Shown: positions 13,043 through 26,265, counted from the first letter of the stretch. The stretch: DNA of 57,984 bases from Fomitopsis serialis (GCF_022376445.1 NW_025955207.1:1-57984); one strand, 5' to 3'. Made by a program: numbers and translations. Notes: generated by a model from the letters alone, not told the origin.

Positions 13043-16000
13043 AAACGCCTTGACATAACGGCGCTCTGGCATTCTATGTAGACGTGGAAGGGGCTTCATG
13101 TGGTACCTCCCGATGACACTGTCTTGGTTCCTATTTGCATTAACAATCTCACTTATGGATCAGGCATATACTATCACAGCCATGTGAGTTCTTCGTCGGC
13201 CCGTTCCTGGCAGCGTGGTGACACGTCTGTCTCACAGGTTTCTATAGCCATGTATATGCGTATATACATCTACGGGAGTACTGGATTCGTGCGAGGTTTG
13301 TCCCGCGATGGCTTCCGCGATGATAACTCAGGTGTTCTGTGGCAAGTGTGTTCCTATCCTCAGCTGAAGGAGGTTCTACTGCGCAGATGTGATGACGACA
13401 TGTTCAAAGCGACTTATAGCTACAAGGGTGGCTCGGTCAGTGATGCATCAATGGGCCCACCAAGCCACGCCCTTGACAGCCTGGGATGCTTATTCAATTT
13501 CATAGAGCTACAAGTGGAGTCTCATACTCACTTCGCGTAACTGCATACCAGTGAAGTGGTTTGTTTCTATCCCGAGGGACGGGTCGAGAACTGCGTCATG
13601 CGCCAGTGGTTCGCTGAGGACTTTACTAATGCAGGCAATGGCAATGGTTACTCCCAGGATGCGTACGCAGCCCAGGAACCAGGGTTCGCGTGAGATCTGC
13701 TCGTCAGGCAATACATTTCAACGGCGTGCTACTCGCTCGCCGGGTTACAGTGCGTAAGTATCAGTCTTCTCTCAGATGGCATTGGCTACAGCATATACTT
13801 GGGCTCGGAGTCGGACTTTCGTACAATTGAGTGTCTGCAGTTCAAGGCAATGCAAATGCATCACTGGGTAAGCACCGTTATGCCGAAGTTGGTCCTCCGA
13901 AGCTTCCGCATATACTGACTGCGCGCAACGTCTCCACAGTGCTGGATCTCGATCAGAGCAAAGAACACAGATTCTGATTCACTGTCGACGTGGCAGGCCT
14001 GGGGTCAGTCGCCCAGAAGCTCATGCACAAGTTCGATGCTGACGAACTTGCCCATCGCCGTTAAGTCCCTGTTGTCAATGCCCAGAGATGCGCTGAAGAG
14101 ACCCGTTTCGTGATAGACGACATGGTCAGCGTGGTCTCGCCTCTTTCCGTAAGGTGACACAGGCATGCTACGTGCATGGCATGCATTTCACAACACAGGC
14201 GTTAAGACGGCTTTCAGGATCTCACGTAGGAACGGCGCTCACAGCATCCGAACGATGGTTGATAGCCGTACGTAGTGTGTCCCATTCCGCATTGCTGCTG
14301 TCTTTCACACGTCGTTGTGCCGCACTTCGATGACTATCAGACCACTTGGGGAAACCCGGGGACGTCGTGGTCAGAACCTTCTGGTCACGTTGCTAGAACT
14401 ACCAATCTCTCTCCGCCTGTCCGTCACGGAAGCCCGTTGGTAAAGAGACCGGGTGAGACTTTTGCTCTACATCGTTCTTCACGAAGCTCATGCAATGGCA
14501 CCCTGGCGAAGTCACCGTCCGGTTCCGGAACGCCCAGCGAAGCCCACTTCCTCGGCAGCCATCAGGATGTTGCATTTCCCGACGTGACAACTGTCTTTGG
14601 TCCTTGCGGCTTATGCGTACAGGCTACAAGGCCCGTGCAAACACTGGAATATGATGTTATCACCAACTTGCTACTGCAGTGTCTATGCTAAGTTACGTAT
14701 CGTTGTCGACCCGATGCCCATTCGTTCGCGAGGGGTCACAGCGGTGGCCATAGCTCGGGAGTTTCTACAGTACCCGCAAATTCTGCAATTGCTCGCTCTT
14801 CCCCAGGCGCCGAAGGTGGTATTCGTACAACCTGACTATCTAGTGGTGGAGACAATTAATGTAGGCCGAATGAGACCGAAATGACTGCTCGGTCAGCGTT
14901 CGAATCGCTGTTGTCTACCTTCTGATATAGAAGGTCCGTTCCTACGTTTCCCCTCTAAATCTACGATGTTGAGCCTATCGTCCTATAGCGCCTCTCGAAC
15001 ATCAGAGACACCGCACTCCGTAGGATGCCGTTCACTTATCGCCATAGGTTATCTGGCAACTCCGGAGTTCAGGAGTACCGAACGAGACCATAGAATGCTC
15101 GGCAAGCTGACCAATGCCAATGGAGGAGGCTGTCAAGTCGTCGTGGCACGGTTTGTGCCTTGCCGTCAGTGCGTCGTACGCAGGGGTAGTGACGCGGGCC
15201 ACGCGGCACAGGCTTCCGGACTATGTGGCCGCGAACGCTCGCCTTCGCACGCTCAATGTCCTCGTGCAGAAGCAGTCAGTTGGAATTTCAGTACCGAGTT
15301 GCTGCAGACTTTGATGTACTCTTTCCGGGCCTTGCCATTACAGCGTCGAACTGCCTATGCGCGTACAACAATGATGTTCTCTGATGCTGCTGCTCCTTCC
15401 AGTGAGTGTTCAAAACGTTGCAAGTTTGACTCTTCCCTACCTCCATTTGACAGAGCGCTCCGACCCATGTCAGCGTCGTTTGATGTGCCCCGTAGAACGG
15501 TCTCCATAACATCGCGACCAGATCGGTATGTCTGGTTCAAGGCCCGCGGGGAGCCCGGGATAGGGCTGACTAGTTTTGTACCATATGTCAACTTCGTCAA
15601 ATGCAGTCCGGCATGATGGTGGCTGCCGGCGGTCTACACTGACTGGCACCGACTCCCCCCTCATCTCGATATTGTGTCCACCGTCTGGGGCCGCGGGGAG
15701 AGCGTTCAGTATTCAATTGTCATCCGAGATGAGTTCAGTCTATTGATGCATGATTGGCGCGAACGTTGTTCAGATTGCGCACGTCCATCTCCAGGAGGAG
15801 CTCCGCGGACAGGTGTCGCTGCCAGGAATGACTTTTGTGATCCACATCACATCGCGATCCTGCCGTTCTGTTGACTTTGCTCCGAGGCCCTTCAAGTTCT
15901 CGGCGGCGCGCACAGGTTTGGCATGGTTGATCGCTGGGAGCTCGCTACATCGTGCGATGACACTCAAGTATAGATTCGCGCTCGACCGTCCTGTCAAGGT

Positions 16001-16912
16001 GACCGAGCAGACAGCGGCCCGATGTGTCCCTTGGACTCCTGCGCAGCATCTTGTAAGTACATCATGCGCCTGCTGTCGTGACCTGCCAGGACGCCTCGCA
16101 GTTACTCTGTCCGTACAACTAGCGTTTAGATGACGACAACTGAGCCAACAGCTGAGATTGAGATCTCCTGACCGCCGCTGAAACGACGCTGGATAGCCAT
16201 GTCAGGGCCACAGACATGATGATACGTGCTCGATGCACGTCCCAGTCGGTTGCAAATCTTAGAATGGTATGACCTAGTGCTTTTCAACCCAAATGCAAAT
16301 GCTTCAGACCGCAGTACGCCTTCGGAAAGGAGCTATTGAACCGATGACCCTCAATGACAGCTCTTCATTTGGCCGGCTTATGACAGGCTATAGCTATTCA
16401 TTAGGCTATCCCGAACAACTGGGCATGATGCGTATGCCTTCGAACGTTCTTTCATACTCGAAAATTGAATATTGAGCCCTTGGCAGGCACAGCTCACTCT
16501 TCAACGTCTCCGAGTCCGAAACTATAGGTCGTTTGACCGCCACTGTCAGCAAGTTCTACATAACATATGACGCTACTCAATGTACGAATGTGTCTTTGGC
16601 AAAGGACTCATGACTTAAAGCTTGATGCTGATGCATAGGATGTATGGTCCACCTCGACACACTAGTACTAGGTTCACGCCTCGACGAAACCTGCAGGCTG
16701 AGATGGTATAGCATACTCGACAGGCAGTGCCTTAAGGAGACGCAGACGATCTCGTCTTTTGGATAGTGCATGGTCATCTGGAGAACAATCACGCATCACG
16801 AAGTAATATATGTACTGTACAACCAATCTCCGGGCAACGAACTATTGGGGCATTGAGTCCAATTTAAGCCTCGCATTTTGAATGTCTGGTTCTACAAAGT
16901 TGAACGCGTTGA
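13043..16912. other. Unresolved region with coding-like fragments
   Basis: No family recognised. A plus-strand frame from 13098 begins MWYLPMTLSWFLFALTISL, like a signal peptide or membrane anchor, and runs into GTGAGT. An exon-like frame around 13560-13753 (containing RQWFAEDFTNAGNGNGYSQ) is broken by TGA at 13691-13693, then stays open to a GTAAGT donor at 13754. Frames with plausible composition also occur at 14597-14884 and 15750-16130. I could not join these into one protein. A decayed or rapidly changing intron-rich gene on the plus strand is the simplest guess. From 16.14 to 16.9 kb nothing is seen. Confidence 0.35.
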
Positions 16913-17718
16913 TCATGCGGCTTTACCCTTCGGTCCCTGACCGTAGTAATACCGAATTCTCCCGATTCCCATAAACCAAGCGAGTCTGTCAACGTTGCAT
17001 TAGCGATGAACTTCGCTACAGATACCAAAGGCCTTACCTTCCCCCAAGGAGTACGATCACGAACGAGATGTTCCCATGCGTCATCGAATTCCAAGCCAGC
17101 GGATTGTACTTCAGGTCGCCAGGCAGACCAACCCAAGACCAGATCATACTGTTACAAAGAGGATGCTTCAGCATCGCAACGGGTACAACGACACTATGCC
17201 TCACTGGGTGACCTGCAAATGCGTTACTGGTCAGCTCGACCGGGATAGTACAGCGACACTCACATCCGCAAGGGCCAACGCAGTGAAACTCGCGCCCAAA
17301 ATACGCTCCTGAGCGGTCGGGTTGTCAGGCAGCGCGTCTCGGACTGCCCTAAACACAAAACTAGAAATCAGGCCAAGCAAGAGGTAGCCTGGTCGTCCCA
17401 CACGATGTCAGCATTCAGCATTGAGTGGTAAGTTATAAAGGCACTCACAGTTCCCTAGCTGCCAAATGGCCATCCTTGTTCGTCCATCCAGGAACCCTGC
17501 AGGGGGTGAGGGTGCCGCTGAGGGTATGAGCCCGTGGTGGAACCACTCTGCGCCTGGGAAGAACCAAGCAAGCACAGACGGCAGGATTGTCGACGCTGCA
17601 AGATATCTGCGATGAGTCTCGTCATCCATAGTAGTACAGAACCTGTATTCCACGTACCAGGTTCGATGTAGAGATACATGAGCTTGTAGAAGCCCGGCAA
17701 CGCAGGGAAGTCGGACAT
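16913..17718 (-). CDS. DUF7704-family small membrane protein
   Basis: The spliced protein of about 165-170 residues starts MSDFPALPGFYKLMYLYIEP. Successive exons encode STILPSVLAWFFPGAEWF, then a segment ending FLDGRTRMAIWQLGNC, then LISSFVFRAVRDALPDN..., then WVGLPGDLKYNPLAWNSMTHG and LAWFMGIGRIRYYYG before TGA. There are about four hydrophobic helices. The N-terminal LPxFYKxxYLYIEP pattern and the closing LAW(F)xGIG segment are those of a fungal four-helix family (DUF7704) of unknown function. Introns are short with GT...AG ends. It shares a 230-base upstream gap with the divergent CofD-like gene. Family assignment is from memory of the pattern, so the name is less sure than the gene. Confidence 0.78.
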
Positions 17719-17948
17719 AGTGTCTGTAGGACAGTCGCTTCGTGTAGCAGGATAGTGTCTTGCGTTTCGCAGCCTATACGTCAGGATAGTCGTCCTCAAG
17801 CCTGCTCAGTCGCCTGGAGACGCAGCAGCAAGCCAGTTGCAAGGGAGTGTGTGAACGTCCGCCCGAGTGAGCATGAGAAGATCGTGTCGCAGAGCAAGCG
17901 CCATGATGACCTTCGCAGTCAGACTCGCATCGAGCGACCGACTTGAAG
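17719..17948. promoter_or_regulatory. Shared promoter region, DUF7704 gene and CofD-like gene
   Basis: These 230 bases lie between two divergent start codons (17718 minus, 17949 plus). No TATA box or known operator was seen. Confidence 0.5.
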
Positions 17949-19996
17949 ATGTCCTGCTTCACCCTCTCGCCGGGCCCTGACCCCACCGGCGCAGACAGCC
18001 CAGGGTCGTCTATCTTCGACCTACCCACACAGACTGGACGTAATGAGCGGCCTACGCCGACACCGCAAGGAGGTGCAATCGCGTCCGGTGACTGCTTCTG
18101 CGATAATACCAGCCAGAGGGAAGCGACACCCTCGTTTCTGGTGATCTCTGGTGGAACAGGGTGCAACTCGATATGTTCGGCCTTTGGGAACGCGTGCTAT
18201 GTGCTTCCTGTCTCGGACGACGGAGGCTCTTCCAGTGAGATTATACGCGTCTTGGGCGGACCGTCTATCGGTATGCATTGTCGTATATCGTACGCTGCAG
18301 GGAGGACTAAGGACTGAGTGCACGAAGGTGATATACGGTCGCGTCTTGTACGCTTGATACCGCCCGCCCCTAGAACATCGTCCCTGGACCGTATCCGTAA
18401 CCTCCTTGCATACAGATTGTCCGCGGAACGTTCTGAGCGCGAAGCTCGCGAGGAATGGAGGGACATCGTCGAGGGTAGGAGCCCGTTGTGGTCCGGGATA
18501 CCCAATGACAGGAAGGAGACGATCCGAGGTAGGTACTGCTATCAAGTCGTCCAAGCACATGAATCGCATGCCTGCTAGGCTTCCTGGTGCACTTTGAAGG
18601 TGAGGTACTGAAGCGAGCACATAAGAACTTCTCGTTCGTGAATGGGAGGTACGTCAATCTCCACTATACGAGAAGGTCTGATCCAACAAGCACACAGCAT
18701 CGGTAATTACTTCCTCTCTGCCGCCCAAATCTTCTTCCGCTCTCTTCCCTCGGCCATATTCCTATTCTCCTCCATCACAAACAGCCAGGTGAGTCCACTG
18801 AGCCTCGCGCATCTCACTCAATTCTCATTACATCCCAGGCGAACATCATTCCCGTCATCGTCACGAACCACACAGTGACGATCGCCGCAGAACTAGTCAG
18901 ACCTCCGTCCTCTGCGGTGCACGCCTCACTGACATGACATACTTGTCGTTCTCCCTCCCCTTCTCAAGGAGGACGGCGGCAGGCTCGTCGGACAGTGCGA
19001 GATATCCCACCCAGTGGCACGTCCACCGAGCATTAGCGTCCTCGGCGCGGAAGAGCACGATGCGGACCCGTTGTCCCCGGTAGACGGCCTGGATGGTGTG
19101 GTCTCGCCGAAGGGGAACGTGATGTTCCAGGCACACGATAAGTCGGACTACCAGCCGCTTGGCGCAAGGATATCAAGTGAGTGTTTGCATCTCCCACCGG
19201 CGAGGAGAAACGGCCAGACGGGTGATAGGGCTGTACTACATCAACGCGTATGGGAGCGAGATACACCCGTCGCCCAACCCTGACTACATCACAAACATGT
19301 CGCTGAATGATGTTTTGGTGTACTCTTGCGGGTCGTTGTGGACGAGGTGCGTTTCACCCGCTGGTGCCAACTCGGTGATTTGCACTGACACACGCCGCCC
19401 GATACTCAGTATCATCCCTTGCCTTGCCTTGAGAGGCGTAGCGAGCGCCATCGCGCGCTCACGGTCTCTCCGTGCCAAGGTCCTCCTGCGTAAGCTCCAT
19501 TTGCCGGACATCTGTATCACCCCCTTTCTAACGCGCATCCTTCAGTAAACTCGAAGAACGACCGAGAGACGGACGGCTACACAGCCGTGGATTACGTCAA
19601 GTACACCTTGCCACTCGCAAATATGGAACCGCCTTGTCTGACCCTCGCTTCTCCAGGACGATCGCGCGTACGCTGAACGAATCTCATCACTCTCCCTCCT
19701 ATGGCGGCCTGGGCAGGGCCGACACTACTTACCCCGTCTCTGCGTTTATCACGCACATCGTCTACCTCCAGGGTACCACCGTCGAGGTGGACGAGGCACA
19801 AATCACCGTACGTGATGGCCTACTCATTGTGTAACCAGAGTACTGACTCGAGACGGCTCGCAACCAGGCTCTGGGCGTGCAGTGCATCCGGGTGAAGGGT
19901 ACGCTGGATGATAAGTCCGACACCCCTCTCTTCGACGCGGATTGTGTTCGTTTTGCCATGCATCGCATCATAGTAGAGACGTCACTTCGCGACTGA
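17949..19996 (+). CDS. CofD/UPF0052-family protein (YNL011C-like)
   Basis: The start MSCFTLSPGPDPTG is followed by the core motif FLVISGGTGCNSICSAFG and then LPVSDDGGSSSEIIRVLGG. These are the two glycine-rich signatures of the CofD / UPF0052 fold, known in archaea and bacteria for 2-phospho-L-lactate transferase or YvcK-like proteins; the fungal members have no settled function. Later exons carry GNYFLSAAQIFFRSLPSAIF, ANIIPVIVTNHTVTIAAEL, YYINAYGSEIHPSPNPDY, LRAKVLLLNSKNDRETDGY and TYPVSAFITHIVYLQ, in the expected order. About eight introns of 50-100 bases are needed. The junction near 19190-19225 is unclear: the obvious acceptor gives the wrong frame and an in-frame one leaves an intron of only about 28 bases. 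It ends 140 bases from the convergent NIC96 stop. Confidence 0.87.
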
Positions 19997-20136
19997 ACGT
20001 GTGCATCCCGGCGCAATTGGACCGTGTCCATTACCTTATAATCTGTCTCTCCGCTTCCTTCATGTGACAGACACAACATATCTAGCCTATGTAGAAGATA
20101 CAATTGCAGAAAACAAGAAAAATTTACAGAAACACG

Positions 20137-23100
20137 CTAGAGAGCAATCTCGACGTCCAACCGCGCCAGATACGAATACACGTCGGGGGACAGCCGATAT
20201 TTCAGCGTGCCCGCAAAGATCATGAGTGATCGCGACTTCTTCCGCAGAGCAGCGAGGGTCTACATAACAGGTCAGCGAAACAGGTTTGAACTGCGAGGAA
20301 CCAACGATATTCACCACTTGGCGACTCGCCTCGGCCATGAGCGAGGCCTTGACCTTTTGGTGGACGCTGGCCAGTGTGTCCATGGTGAGAGTGAGGAAGG
20401 TTTGCAGATTCCTTTGGAGTGCCTCTGGGAGGTCGCGGAACTCTTCCGCACGTCGCTGGATTTTGGCGACGTCCCCGTCCATAGGTATGAGGTCTATCGA
20501 CTCCATGACCTGCAAGCACTCGTTACTAGCAATACGGCTTCGGCATGAACAGGAACCTACCTCCAGAGCGAATTCGACCCTCCCATTCTCCTTCGCCTCC
20601 ATCGCTTCCCTTACCCTCAGCAGCCTGATCACCGCATCCCTCTCCTTCCCAACCGCCCTGTTCGTACGCTCGTAATGCCTCAGGATATCCGCCGCTGTAC
20701 GCTCGATTGCGCGCGCCTTCTCATCGCCGCTCGGCTGGCCGATGGTGTTGCCCAGTGCCTGCGCGAGGCACGCGATGACGATCGTGTAGTCGCCAGCGAG
20801 GTTGTACAGCTTGATCGCCTCCGGCACGCGGTCGTTCTCCTCCGAGTGCTTCGCCGCGCGCACGAGGACCTGCTCGTTATACTCTTGGCTGCTCTCGAGC
20901 TTGAGAAGGGGTGCGCCCTGCTCGATAAGCCCGCTCTGGGGAGGTTACGGCGTGAGCGGGACGATAAGTGGAAGATGAGAAGAAGACATACGAAACGCGT
21001 GCCGTCGGGACGGAACCCGCCGACGAGCTCTTCCCATGCAGCACCGGTGTTTGCGAGGACGATGATGCGGCGAACGAGCTCCCACGCAGCTTCCAGCTGT
21101 TCCTTGCCAACACCGCCGCTCTGGTCTGCGCTGAGGCTGACACAGTAGACGTATTGCAATGCTTCCCGTGCGTCCATCTTCACGAAAGTGCGCACATACC
21201 GCCAAATCAGCGTCGAAAGGCTTAAGGCTGGTGGTGACGTCGGGGAAAGGGACACTGTTATGCCCTACGGTCAGTGTCATGTAGGCACCGAGAGTGAAGT
21301 ACAAATTTACAGGGAGTCATGTCAGACGTTTCGGCTCGCGAGGGGACACGTAGAAGCCCATGGTATGCCAGAGCAATGGCAAGATGAACAGCTTCTACCT
21401 CTGTCTCTTGATGATCCCACAATGCAGCGACGGCCTACAAAAACGTCAGCTCGTTGTTCGGGGACAAGCAGGTCGAGGACTGACCCTCTCAAATTGACCG
21501 CACATCAGCAACACGCCAGCCCATACACCTCGCCTAGCACCGTTCTGCCCAGGTACGCCATCAAAATGGCGCTCCCCGTAGCTCAGGAGCACCTCCGAGA
21601 GCCCGCGCAAACCACCGTGCTCCTCTTCGTCAACCTACATGCATATATGCGCGCATCCAATCAGTAATCCAGCAGTACTGCAGTTCAGAAAAGGTATGCG
21701 AACCATGGACAGCTGGAACCAGAGCCAGTCCTCCGTCGTGACAGTGACGTTCTGCACGCTTCTCCGTGCCGGGTCGATCTTGCCCATCAACTTGTAGAGC
21801 GCGAGCTTGAACGGGTCCGCAGTGGATGAGTGCAGCATGTGCGCGTTGAACGCCGCGTGTACTTGGTCTCGATGTGGTTTCGGCAGTCTACATAATGAGA
21901 GTACATGAGATGGAATGAGGTGAGACCGACTGAGCGAACGCACTTTCGGTCCAGCGAGTCGAGCCATGCCCGGAAGTGGCTTATGAAGCCTGCTTCACGG
22001 TGCTCAATAGCCTGTTGGTAGCGCAGAGCTTCGGCCAACGCGTCTTGTGGGTTCCCTGTACGCACAAGGTAGAACAGCTTCGCCCAGACCGGTTGACCCG
22101 CAATCAACTGCACACGGCACAATCAGGCCACGTATATTAAGCGGGCCATTGGCATGCTTACCTCAATCCGGTCCTCCCATTCGCCATTCCGGTAATGCCT
22201 GACGAGCACGAACGCGCGAACCTTGTTCGATATGCTCGGATCGCCACCCAGCCTCGCTTCGATGGGACGAGCCTGCAATGTCCTGTCCAGGACGTCCCAA
22301 TATTGCTCCTCCAACGCCTCTCTAGCACCGCGCGCGATCTGCTTGCGCAGCTCGACAGCTTCGCGCGATTCGGGGTCACCAAGATATACCCGCGCGTACT
22401 TGCGTTCGAAAAGCGGTGCATTGAGTACATGCGCGCCGGCGTGTTCAAGTGGCGGTAGCGCGGGTGGCTCGGCGGTGATTTTGGATAGGACGTGGAAGTT
22501 TTGGGAGAGCTGGAAGGAGCGGGGCTGAAAGGCGAGTGAGATGTGAACGCGAGGAACCAGGGTGCAAGAGACATACATCGTTGTTCACGGTAACAGAAGA
22601 GGAGAAGAGGGCGTGAATGATGGGATAGGATGTCCCACGTAGCCTTGCAGTGTTGAGCTCGGATACAGCACGAGCGTATGCCATCATCTTGCCCTGCATC
22701 TGCAAGCTCGGAGCGGGGCCAACACTCGTCTAGACGTAAGTCAGCCAAGGCACAAAATCGACGCATGTTTACTCACCGACAACAAGCTCTTCCCGTGCAT
22801 ACTCTTCTTCAGCTCCGCCACTGCCAAGTTCTCCCCGCCCACCCGGCCACCGAGCTGCTCGAATACCCGCTTCTTCCTTGCTTCCCAGTCGCGCTGCTGC
22901 CTATCCTCCAGCACGCGGTAAAACTCCTCCTGCGTCTCCTTTCTCCCTTCCTCAATCGTGGAGATGAGGTTCTGCTCATGAGCATGTCGGAGGTAGCCCG
23001 CCACATCCGTGTCCTGGAGCGCCTGGAGTGGGGTGAAGGTCGTCGTAGTGTTGAGGTGCGCTATAGAGCTCGCGAGACCTGGTGCATCGACGCGTGCCTG

Positions 23101-23335
23101 GGCAAGGAGGTAATTTCTACAGGAACCCGTCAGCGTACTGGACAGCGCTTGGAAGGATATCCGGTGCTTACGCGCGATCATTGTCTGTCGACGTTCCTGG
23201 TTGGCGAGAGACAAGACGTCGTGATTGGGCTTCAATCTGATCCAGAGAGAGGTGGACAGACGGGAGGTCTGGCCGCGCGAGATGCGACGTGAGAGCCTTC
23301 GACGCGGTCAAGAGGGCAGACAAGTCGGCCGCCAT
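20137..23335 (-). CDS. NIC96: Nucleoporin NIC96/Nup93
   Basis: A scaffold nucleoporin of the inner ring of the nuclear pore. The start MAADLSALLTASKALTSHL leads into an N-terminal part with a coiled-coil-like stretch (RKETQEEFYRVLEDRQQRDWEARKK), then MAYARAVSELN, FQLSQNFHVLSKI, VRAFVLVRHYRNGEWED, PVWAKLFYLVRTGNP, DWLWFQLSMV, LSTLIWRYVRTFVKMD, NDRVPEAIKLYNLAGDY and the C terminus LKYRLSPDVYSYLARLDVEIAL before TAG. The order and the all-helical character match Nic96/Nup93. Roughly ten short introns are needed and I found no frame break. A broken second copy of this gene lies at 28.6-30.0 kb on the same strand, so the locus has been duplicated, flank included. Confidence 0.93.
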
Positions 23336-26265
23336 CGTGAATCCGTTCAACTCTTGAGACGATGTTTAGTCTTAGTTTACCAGATAAGCCAGGTCTGTCT
23401 TAGGTGAGAATGGTATGACAGGAAGGGGTAGAGGGTGCAGACGGAATTGCTTGGTCCAGAATTATTGCGAGCGAACATACAAGGACAGTCGCTCGCGTCC
23501 GACGTTCGACGCGTATGGCACGTGCCTTTTGTGAGTGCCGCTGAGTCAGCATTCCCAGATCGTGCATCAACGCCATACTATGTACATACACGACCGCCCT
23601 TTCCCACCCAACAAGTCGTGTTTAGGGTCTGCCTATGGGAGACTACAATGAACGCGTCGCCATGTCTCGTCTCGCCACTCCAGCAGTTTCTACAACACCG
23701 CGCATGACACACCCTGAGCGTGCTACGACGCAGACACTCCATGATGTCGCAAGTAATACTACATAGGCGGTCCCGAAGGGCGATCACAAACACTGCGCAG
23801 GTAGCCCTTGTCTCGACCTTGCACTCGTCTACTTGGTCTCCGCTCGTCCTTTCCAGCTTTTTGGCCCGTCGTCCCAGTGCCTCGAGTAACTCCAGTACAA
23901 CATTGTGTCTGCGACCTCTCGCAGTATCCTCTCTCTGCCTGTCCTCTCGCAGACCAGCACGACCTCGTAACGCACAACCTCGTCTCACTAGCTGATGTGG
24001 ACCTCATGCGCAACCGGCTTCCCTCTGCGACCAAGGCAAGCGCATCTCCAATCGGGGAGATAGACAGCCTCTGTTGGCGCACCTGGTCGCTGCGCAGTCC
24101 CTCCTCCCCCGCCTCGCTCAGGCTCAATGAGGACGGCTCGGTACGTTACTCGCCATATCTCCTATGACACAACGCACCTTCATCCTCTGCACTACCGACA
24201 CTGCCTCAAAAACTCGACTATCCCTTGTCCTTCGATGACAGGATCGACGGGACGAACGCCGACTGTTGGACCGGCCGGTGCCGCGGCCGTCAAGGCGTCT
24301 TCCACTCCGACCACGACGAGAAACTCGACGGCGCTGCCCCTGCCTACCGTCTAGTCGGTGTCCCAGCCCGCGTGCCCCGCCCCCGCCGCACCAACTAGTG
24401 CGTGCCGCGGAATTGGACTAACCCCCGCCCCTACCGCAGGCAGCCCCGGTCAACTCGATCTGCAGCAAGACGCTGGACAGAAGAAGAGTAAGCATGGAAA
24501 GCTCGGTCGCGATGCTACGGTACCTCGTCAACCTACAAATCCTTGCGCTTGCATCTTCTCTGCAAATGACTACCTCCGCCGCTGGCAGTGTCGGCTTCGG
24601 CGCGGGTGCTGCGATCGGCAGTGAGATGCCCTCGCCCTTCGCATTGCCACTAGCCCACTGTGGTTTCGGCGGTCATCCTCGCATCTCTGTCTCGCTTGAT
24701 CTACTGTGTCTTCCTCGCAGCACATCTGTATATTGGTGACTGACGGACGGACTCGTACTCTGCAGCCATGACAGCTTGCATACATACAATAGAAAATGGC
24801 ATGTCTGGTTTGCAGGCGTTAGAGCGGGCGCAGGTGTGTACTTGTTGGAGGGATTCGGGTGAGCTGCTCCTTCTGGGGATCACGACTACTTCCGCGGAGC
24901 GTGAGAGCTCGTCGCACCTGGTGCTATGAGATGGTCGGATTAGCGGTTGACGGTCATCGCGCATAGCTCACGAGTTGTGAACATGGTACTTGTGAGTTGT
25001 TTCGCATACGGTCCCTTGCGGATGGGCGTTGCGATCTGTTGCTGACATGTACACTGTTCTTGATTCTTCCAGATGATGGCGCTGGAGCATGGGAACGTTC
25101 ATGTCGAGCTCGCTATTGCACGCCGCTGCCAGAACGTCGCGTGGTACGGAACTGCGCATCTCGGGTCCGCACAGCTTCAACCTCGAAGCAGATATCCGGC
25201 CGCCGATGGTTGCTGTTCTCATATATAGGCTCTTCTCGCTGGCGACGCAGCGAGGGACATGGGTGCGGGAAGATACCACGGTGAGCGGTGGCCTGGGAGT
25301 AATGCGGTAGCTTCCACCTCGGATCCCATCGCGTGGTGGTGGCAGTCCGCATCTCCGCAAGGCCTTGTTCGCCGACAATGCAGAGGGTATTGGTGTAGGG
25401 TTCGATCTTTGAGATAGGTACGGAGTTGCTCGGAGAATCGCAGCAGCGCTGAACAGCCGGTGGCCGTGAGTGGGAGTAACGTGTATCTGACATCTGTACT
25501 TCAGTAGCTTCGGAGCGCGTCGAAATGCAGTAGTTGAGTTCAAAAGTTGAGTTTGATATGTGTACTGTTCGTCCAATGTCTGACATACTGTTTTGTTCCA
25601 TTTATACAATCGCGACGATGAGTCGTGAGACAGAATGCAATCCTTCAGAGTGCAGGCATGTGCAGTGACGAAATCATGCAGGGCGAGTGTTGCTGTCAAG
25701 ATGTGTGCAATTCAGAAGGATCTGGACAACAGCGAACTAGTTCATCCGACCAAGGCTAAGGGTGGACTCAAGGGTGTTTTCCGTTCGTGTCTGTTCTTGT
25801 GCATCCTTTGTCGCCTAATTTAAATGTTGATTGGCATAGATCGGTTCGTGCCGCACGCTAAGTCAGCTATGATGCAGTTGTAGCCATCGACATGGATACT
25901 GGCCCACAGTCGAGGCCGGCAGCCACTTGCGGCCGCTCGAAGTAACGTTGAGCGGCCAGCAGGCACGGTTCTACAACGGGGCGGTGCGTAACTTCACGTC
26001 TGTGTGAACAGAACGCGATTCCGGACTTCTCTCCGTGGGAGCAGCAAGCCCGAAGTAGGGTTCATTGTAGTTAGGACACGGTGTAACTGGCACAGCCGCG
26101 GTCCACATTGGTGATTGGTACTGCAGAGCCTCGGTCATACTGCAGGTGGACATCCATCTCCCCTGGCGCCAGTTGAAACGTTGAAGTCTTGGCATAAGGA
26201 GTGCGATGGCTTGAAGGTATAAAAGTAGTTTGTCTGTCGATCTACTAATCTCATAGATCGCAGCC
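23336..26265. other. No firm gene between NIC96 and the first DUF6533 gene
   Basis: The 23.4-23.6 kb part is the NIC96 upstream region, with a short match to the flank of the relic copy (around 30.13 kb). Plus-strand frames at 23808-24167 (containing SLADVDLMRNRLPSATKA and RLNEDGS) and 24494-24739 look partly coding, but I do not recognise them and cannot join them. A block at about 25.1-25.3 kb resembles one at 43.4-43.5 kb in inverted orientation. Around 26.0-26.2 kb nothing stands out. Confidence 0.35.

Noticed and set aside
13165..13180. Laccase-like YYHSH in one frame
   Set aside because: The other copper-site motifs (HWHG, HCHIDWH) are absent and the neighbouring residues do not match multicopper oxidases.
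14894..14910. CAGCG-TTCGAAT-CGCTG, a perfect tRNA-like T arm
   Set aside because: No D arm or anticodon arm upstream and only a partial acceptor match, so it is treated as chance.
19170..19225. Apparent frame break in the CofD-like gene
   Set aside because: An alternative acceptor keeps the frame, though it implies a very short intron; evidence is too thin to call it a break.
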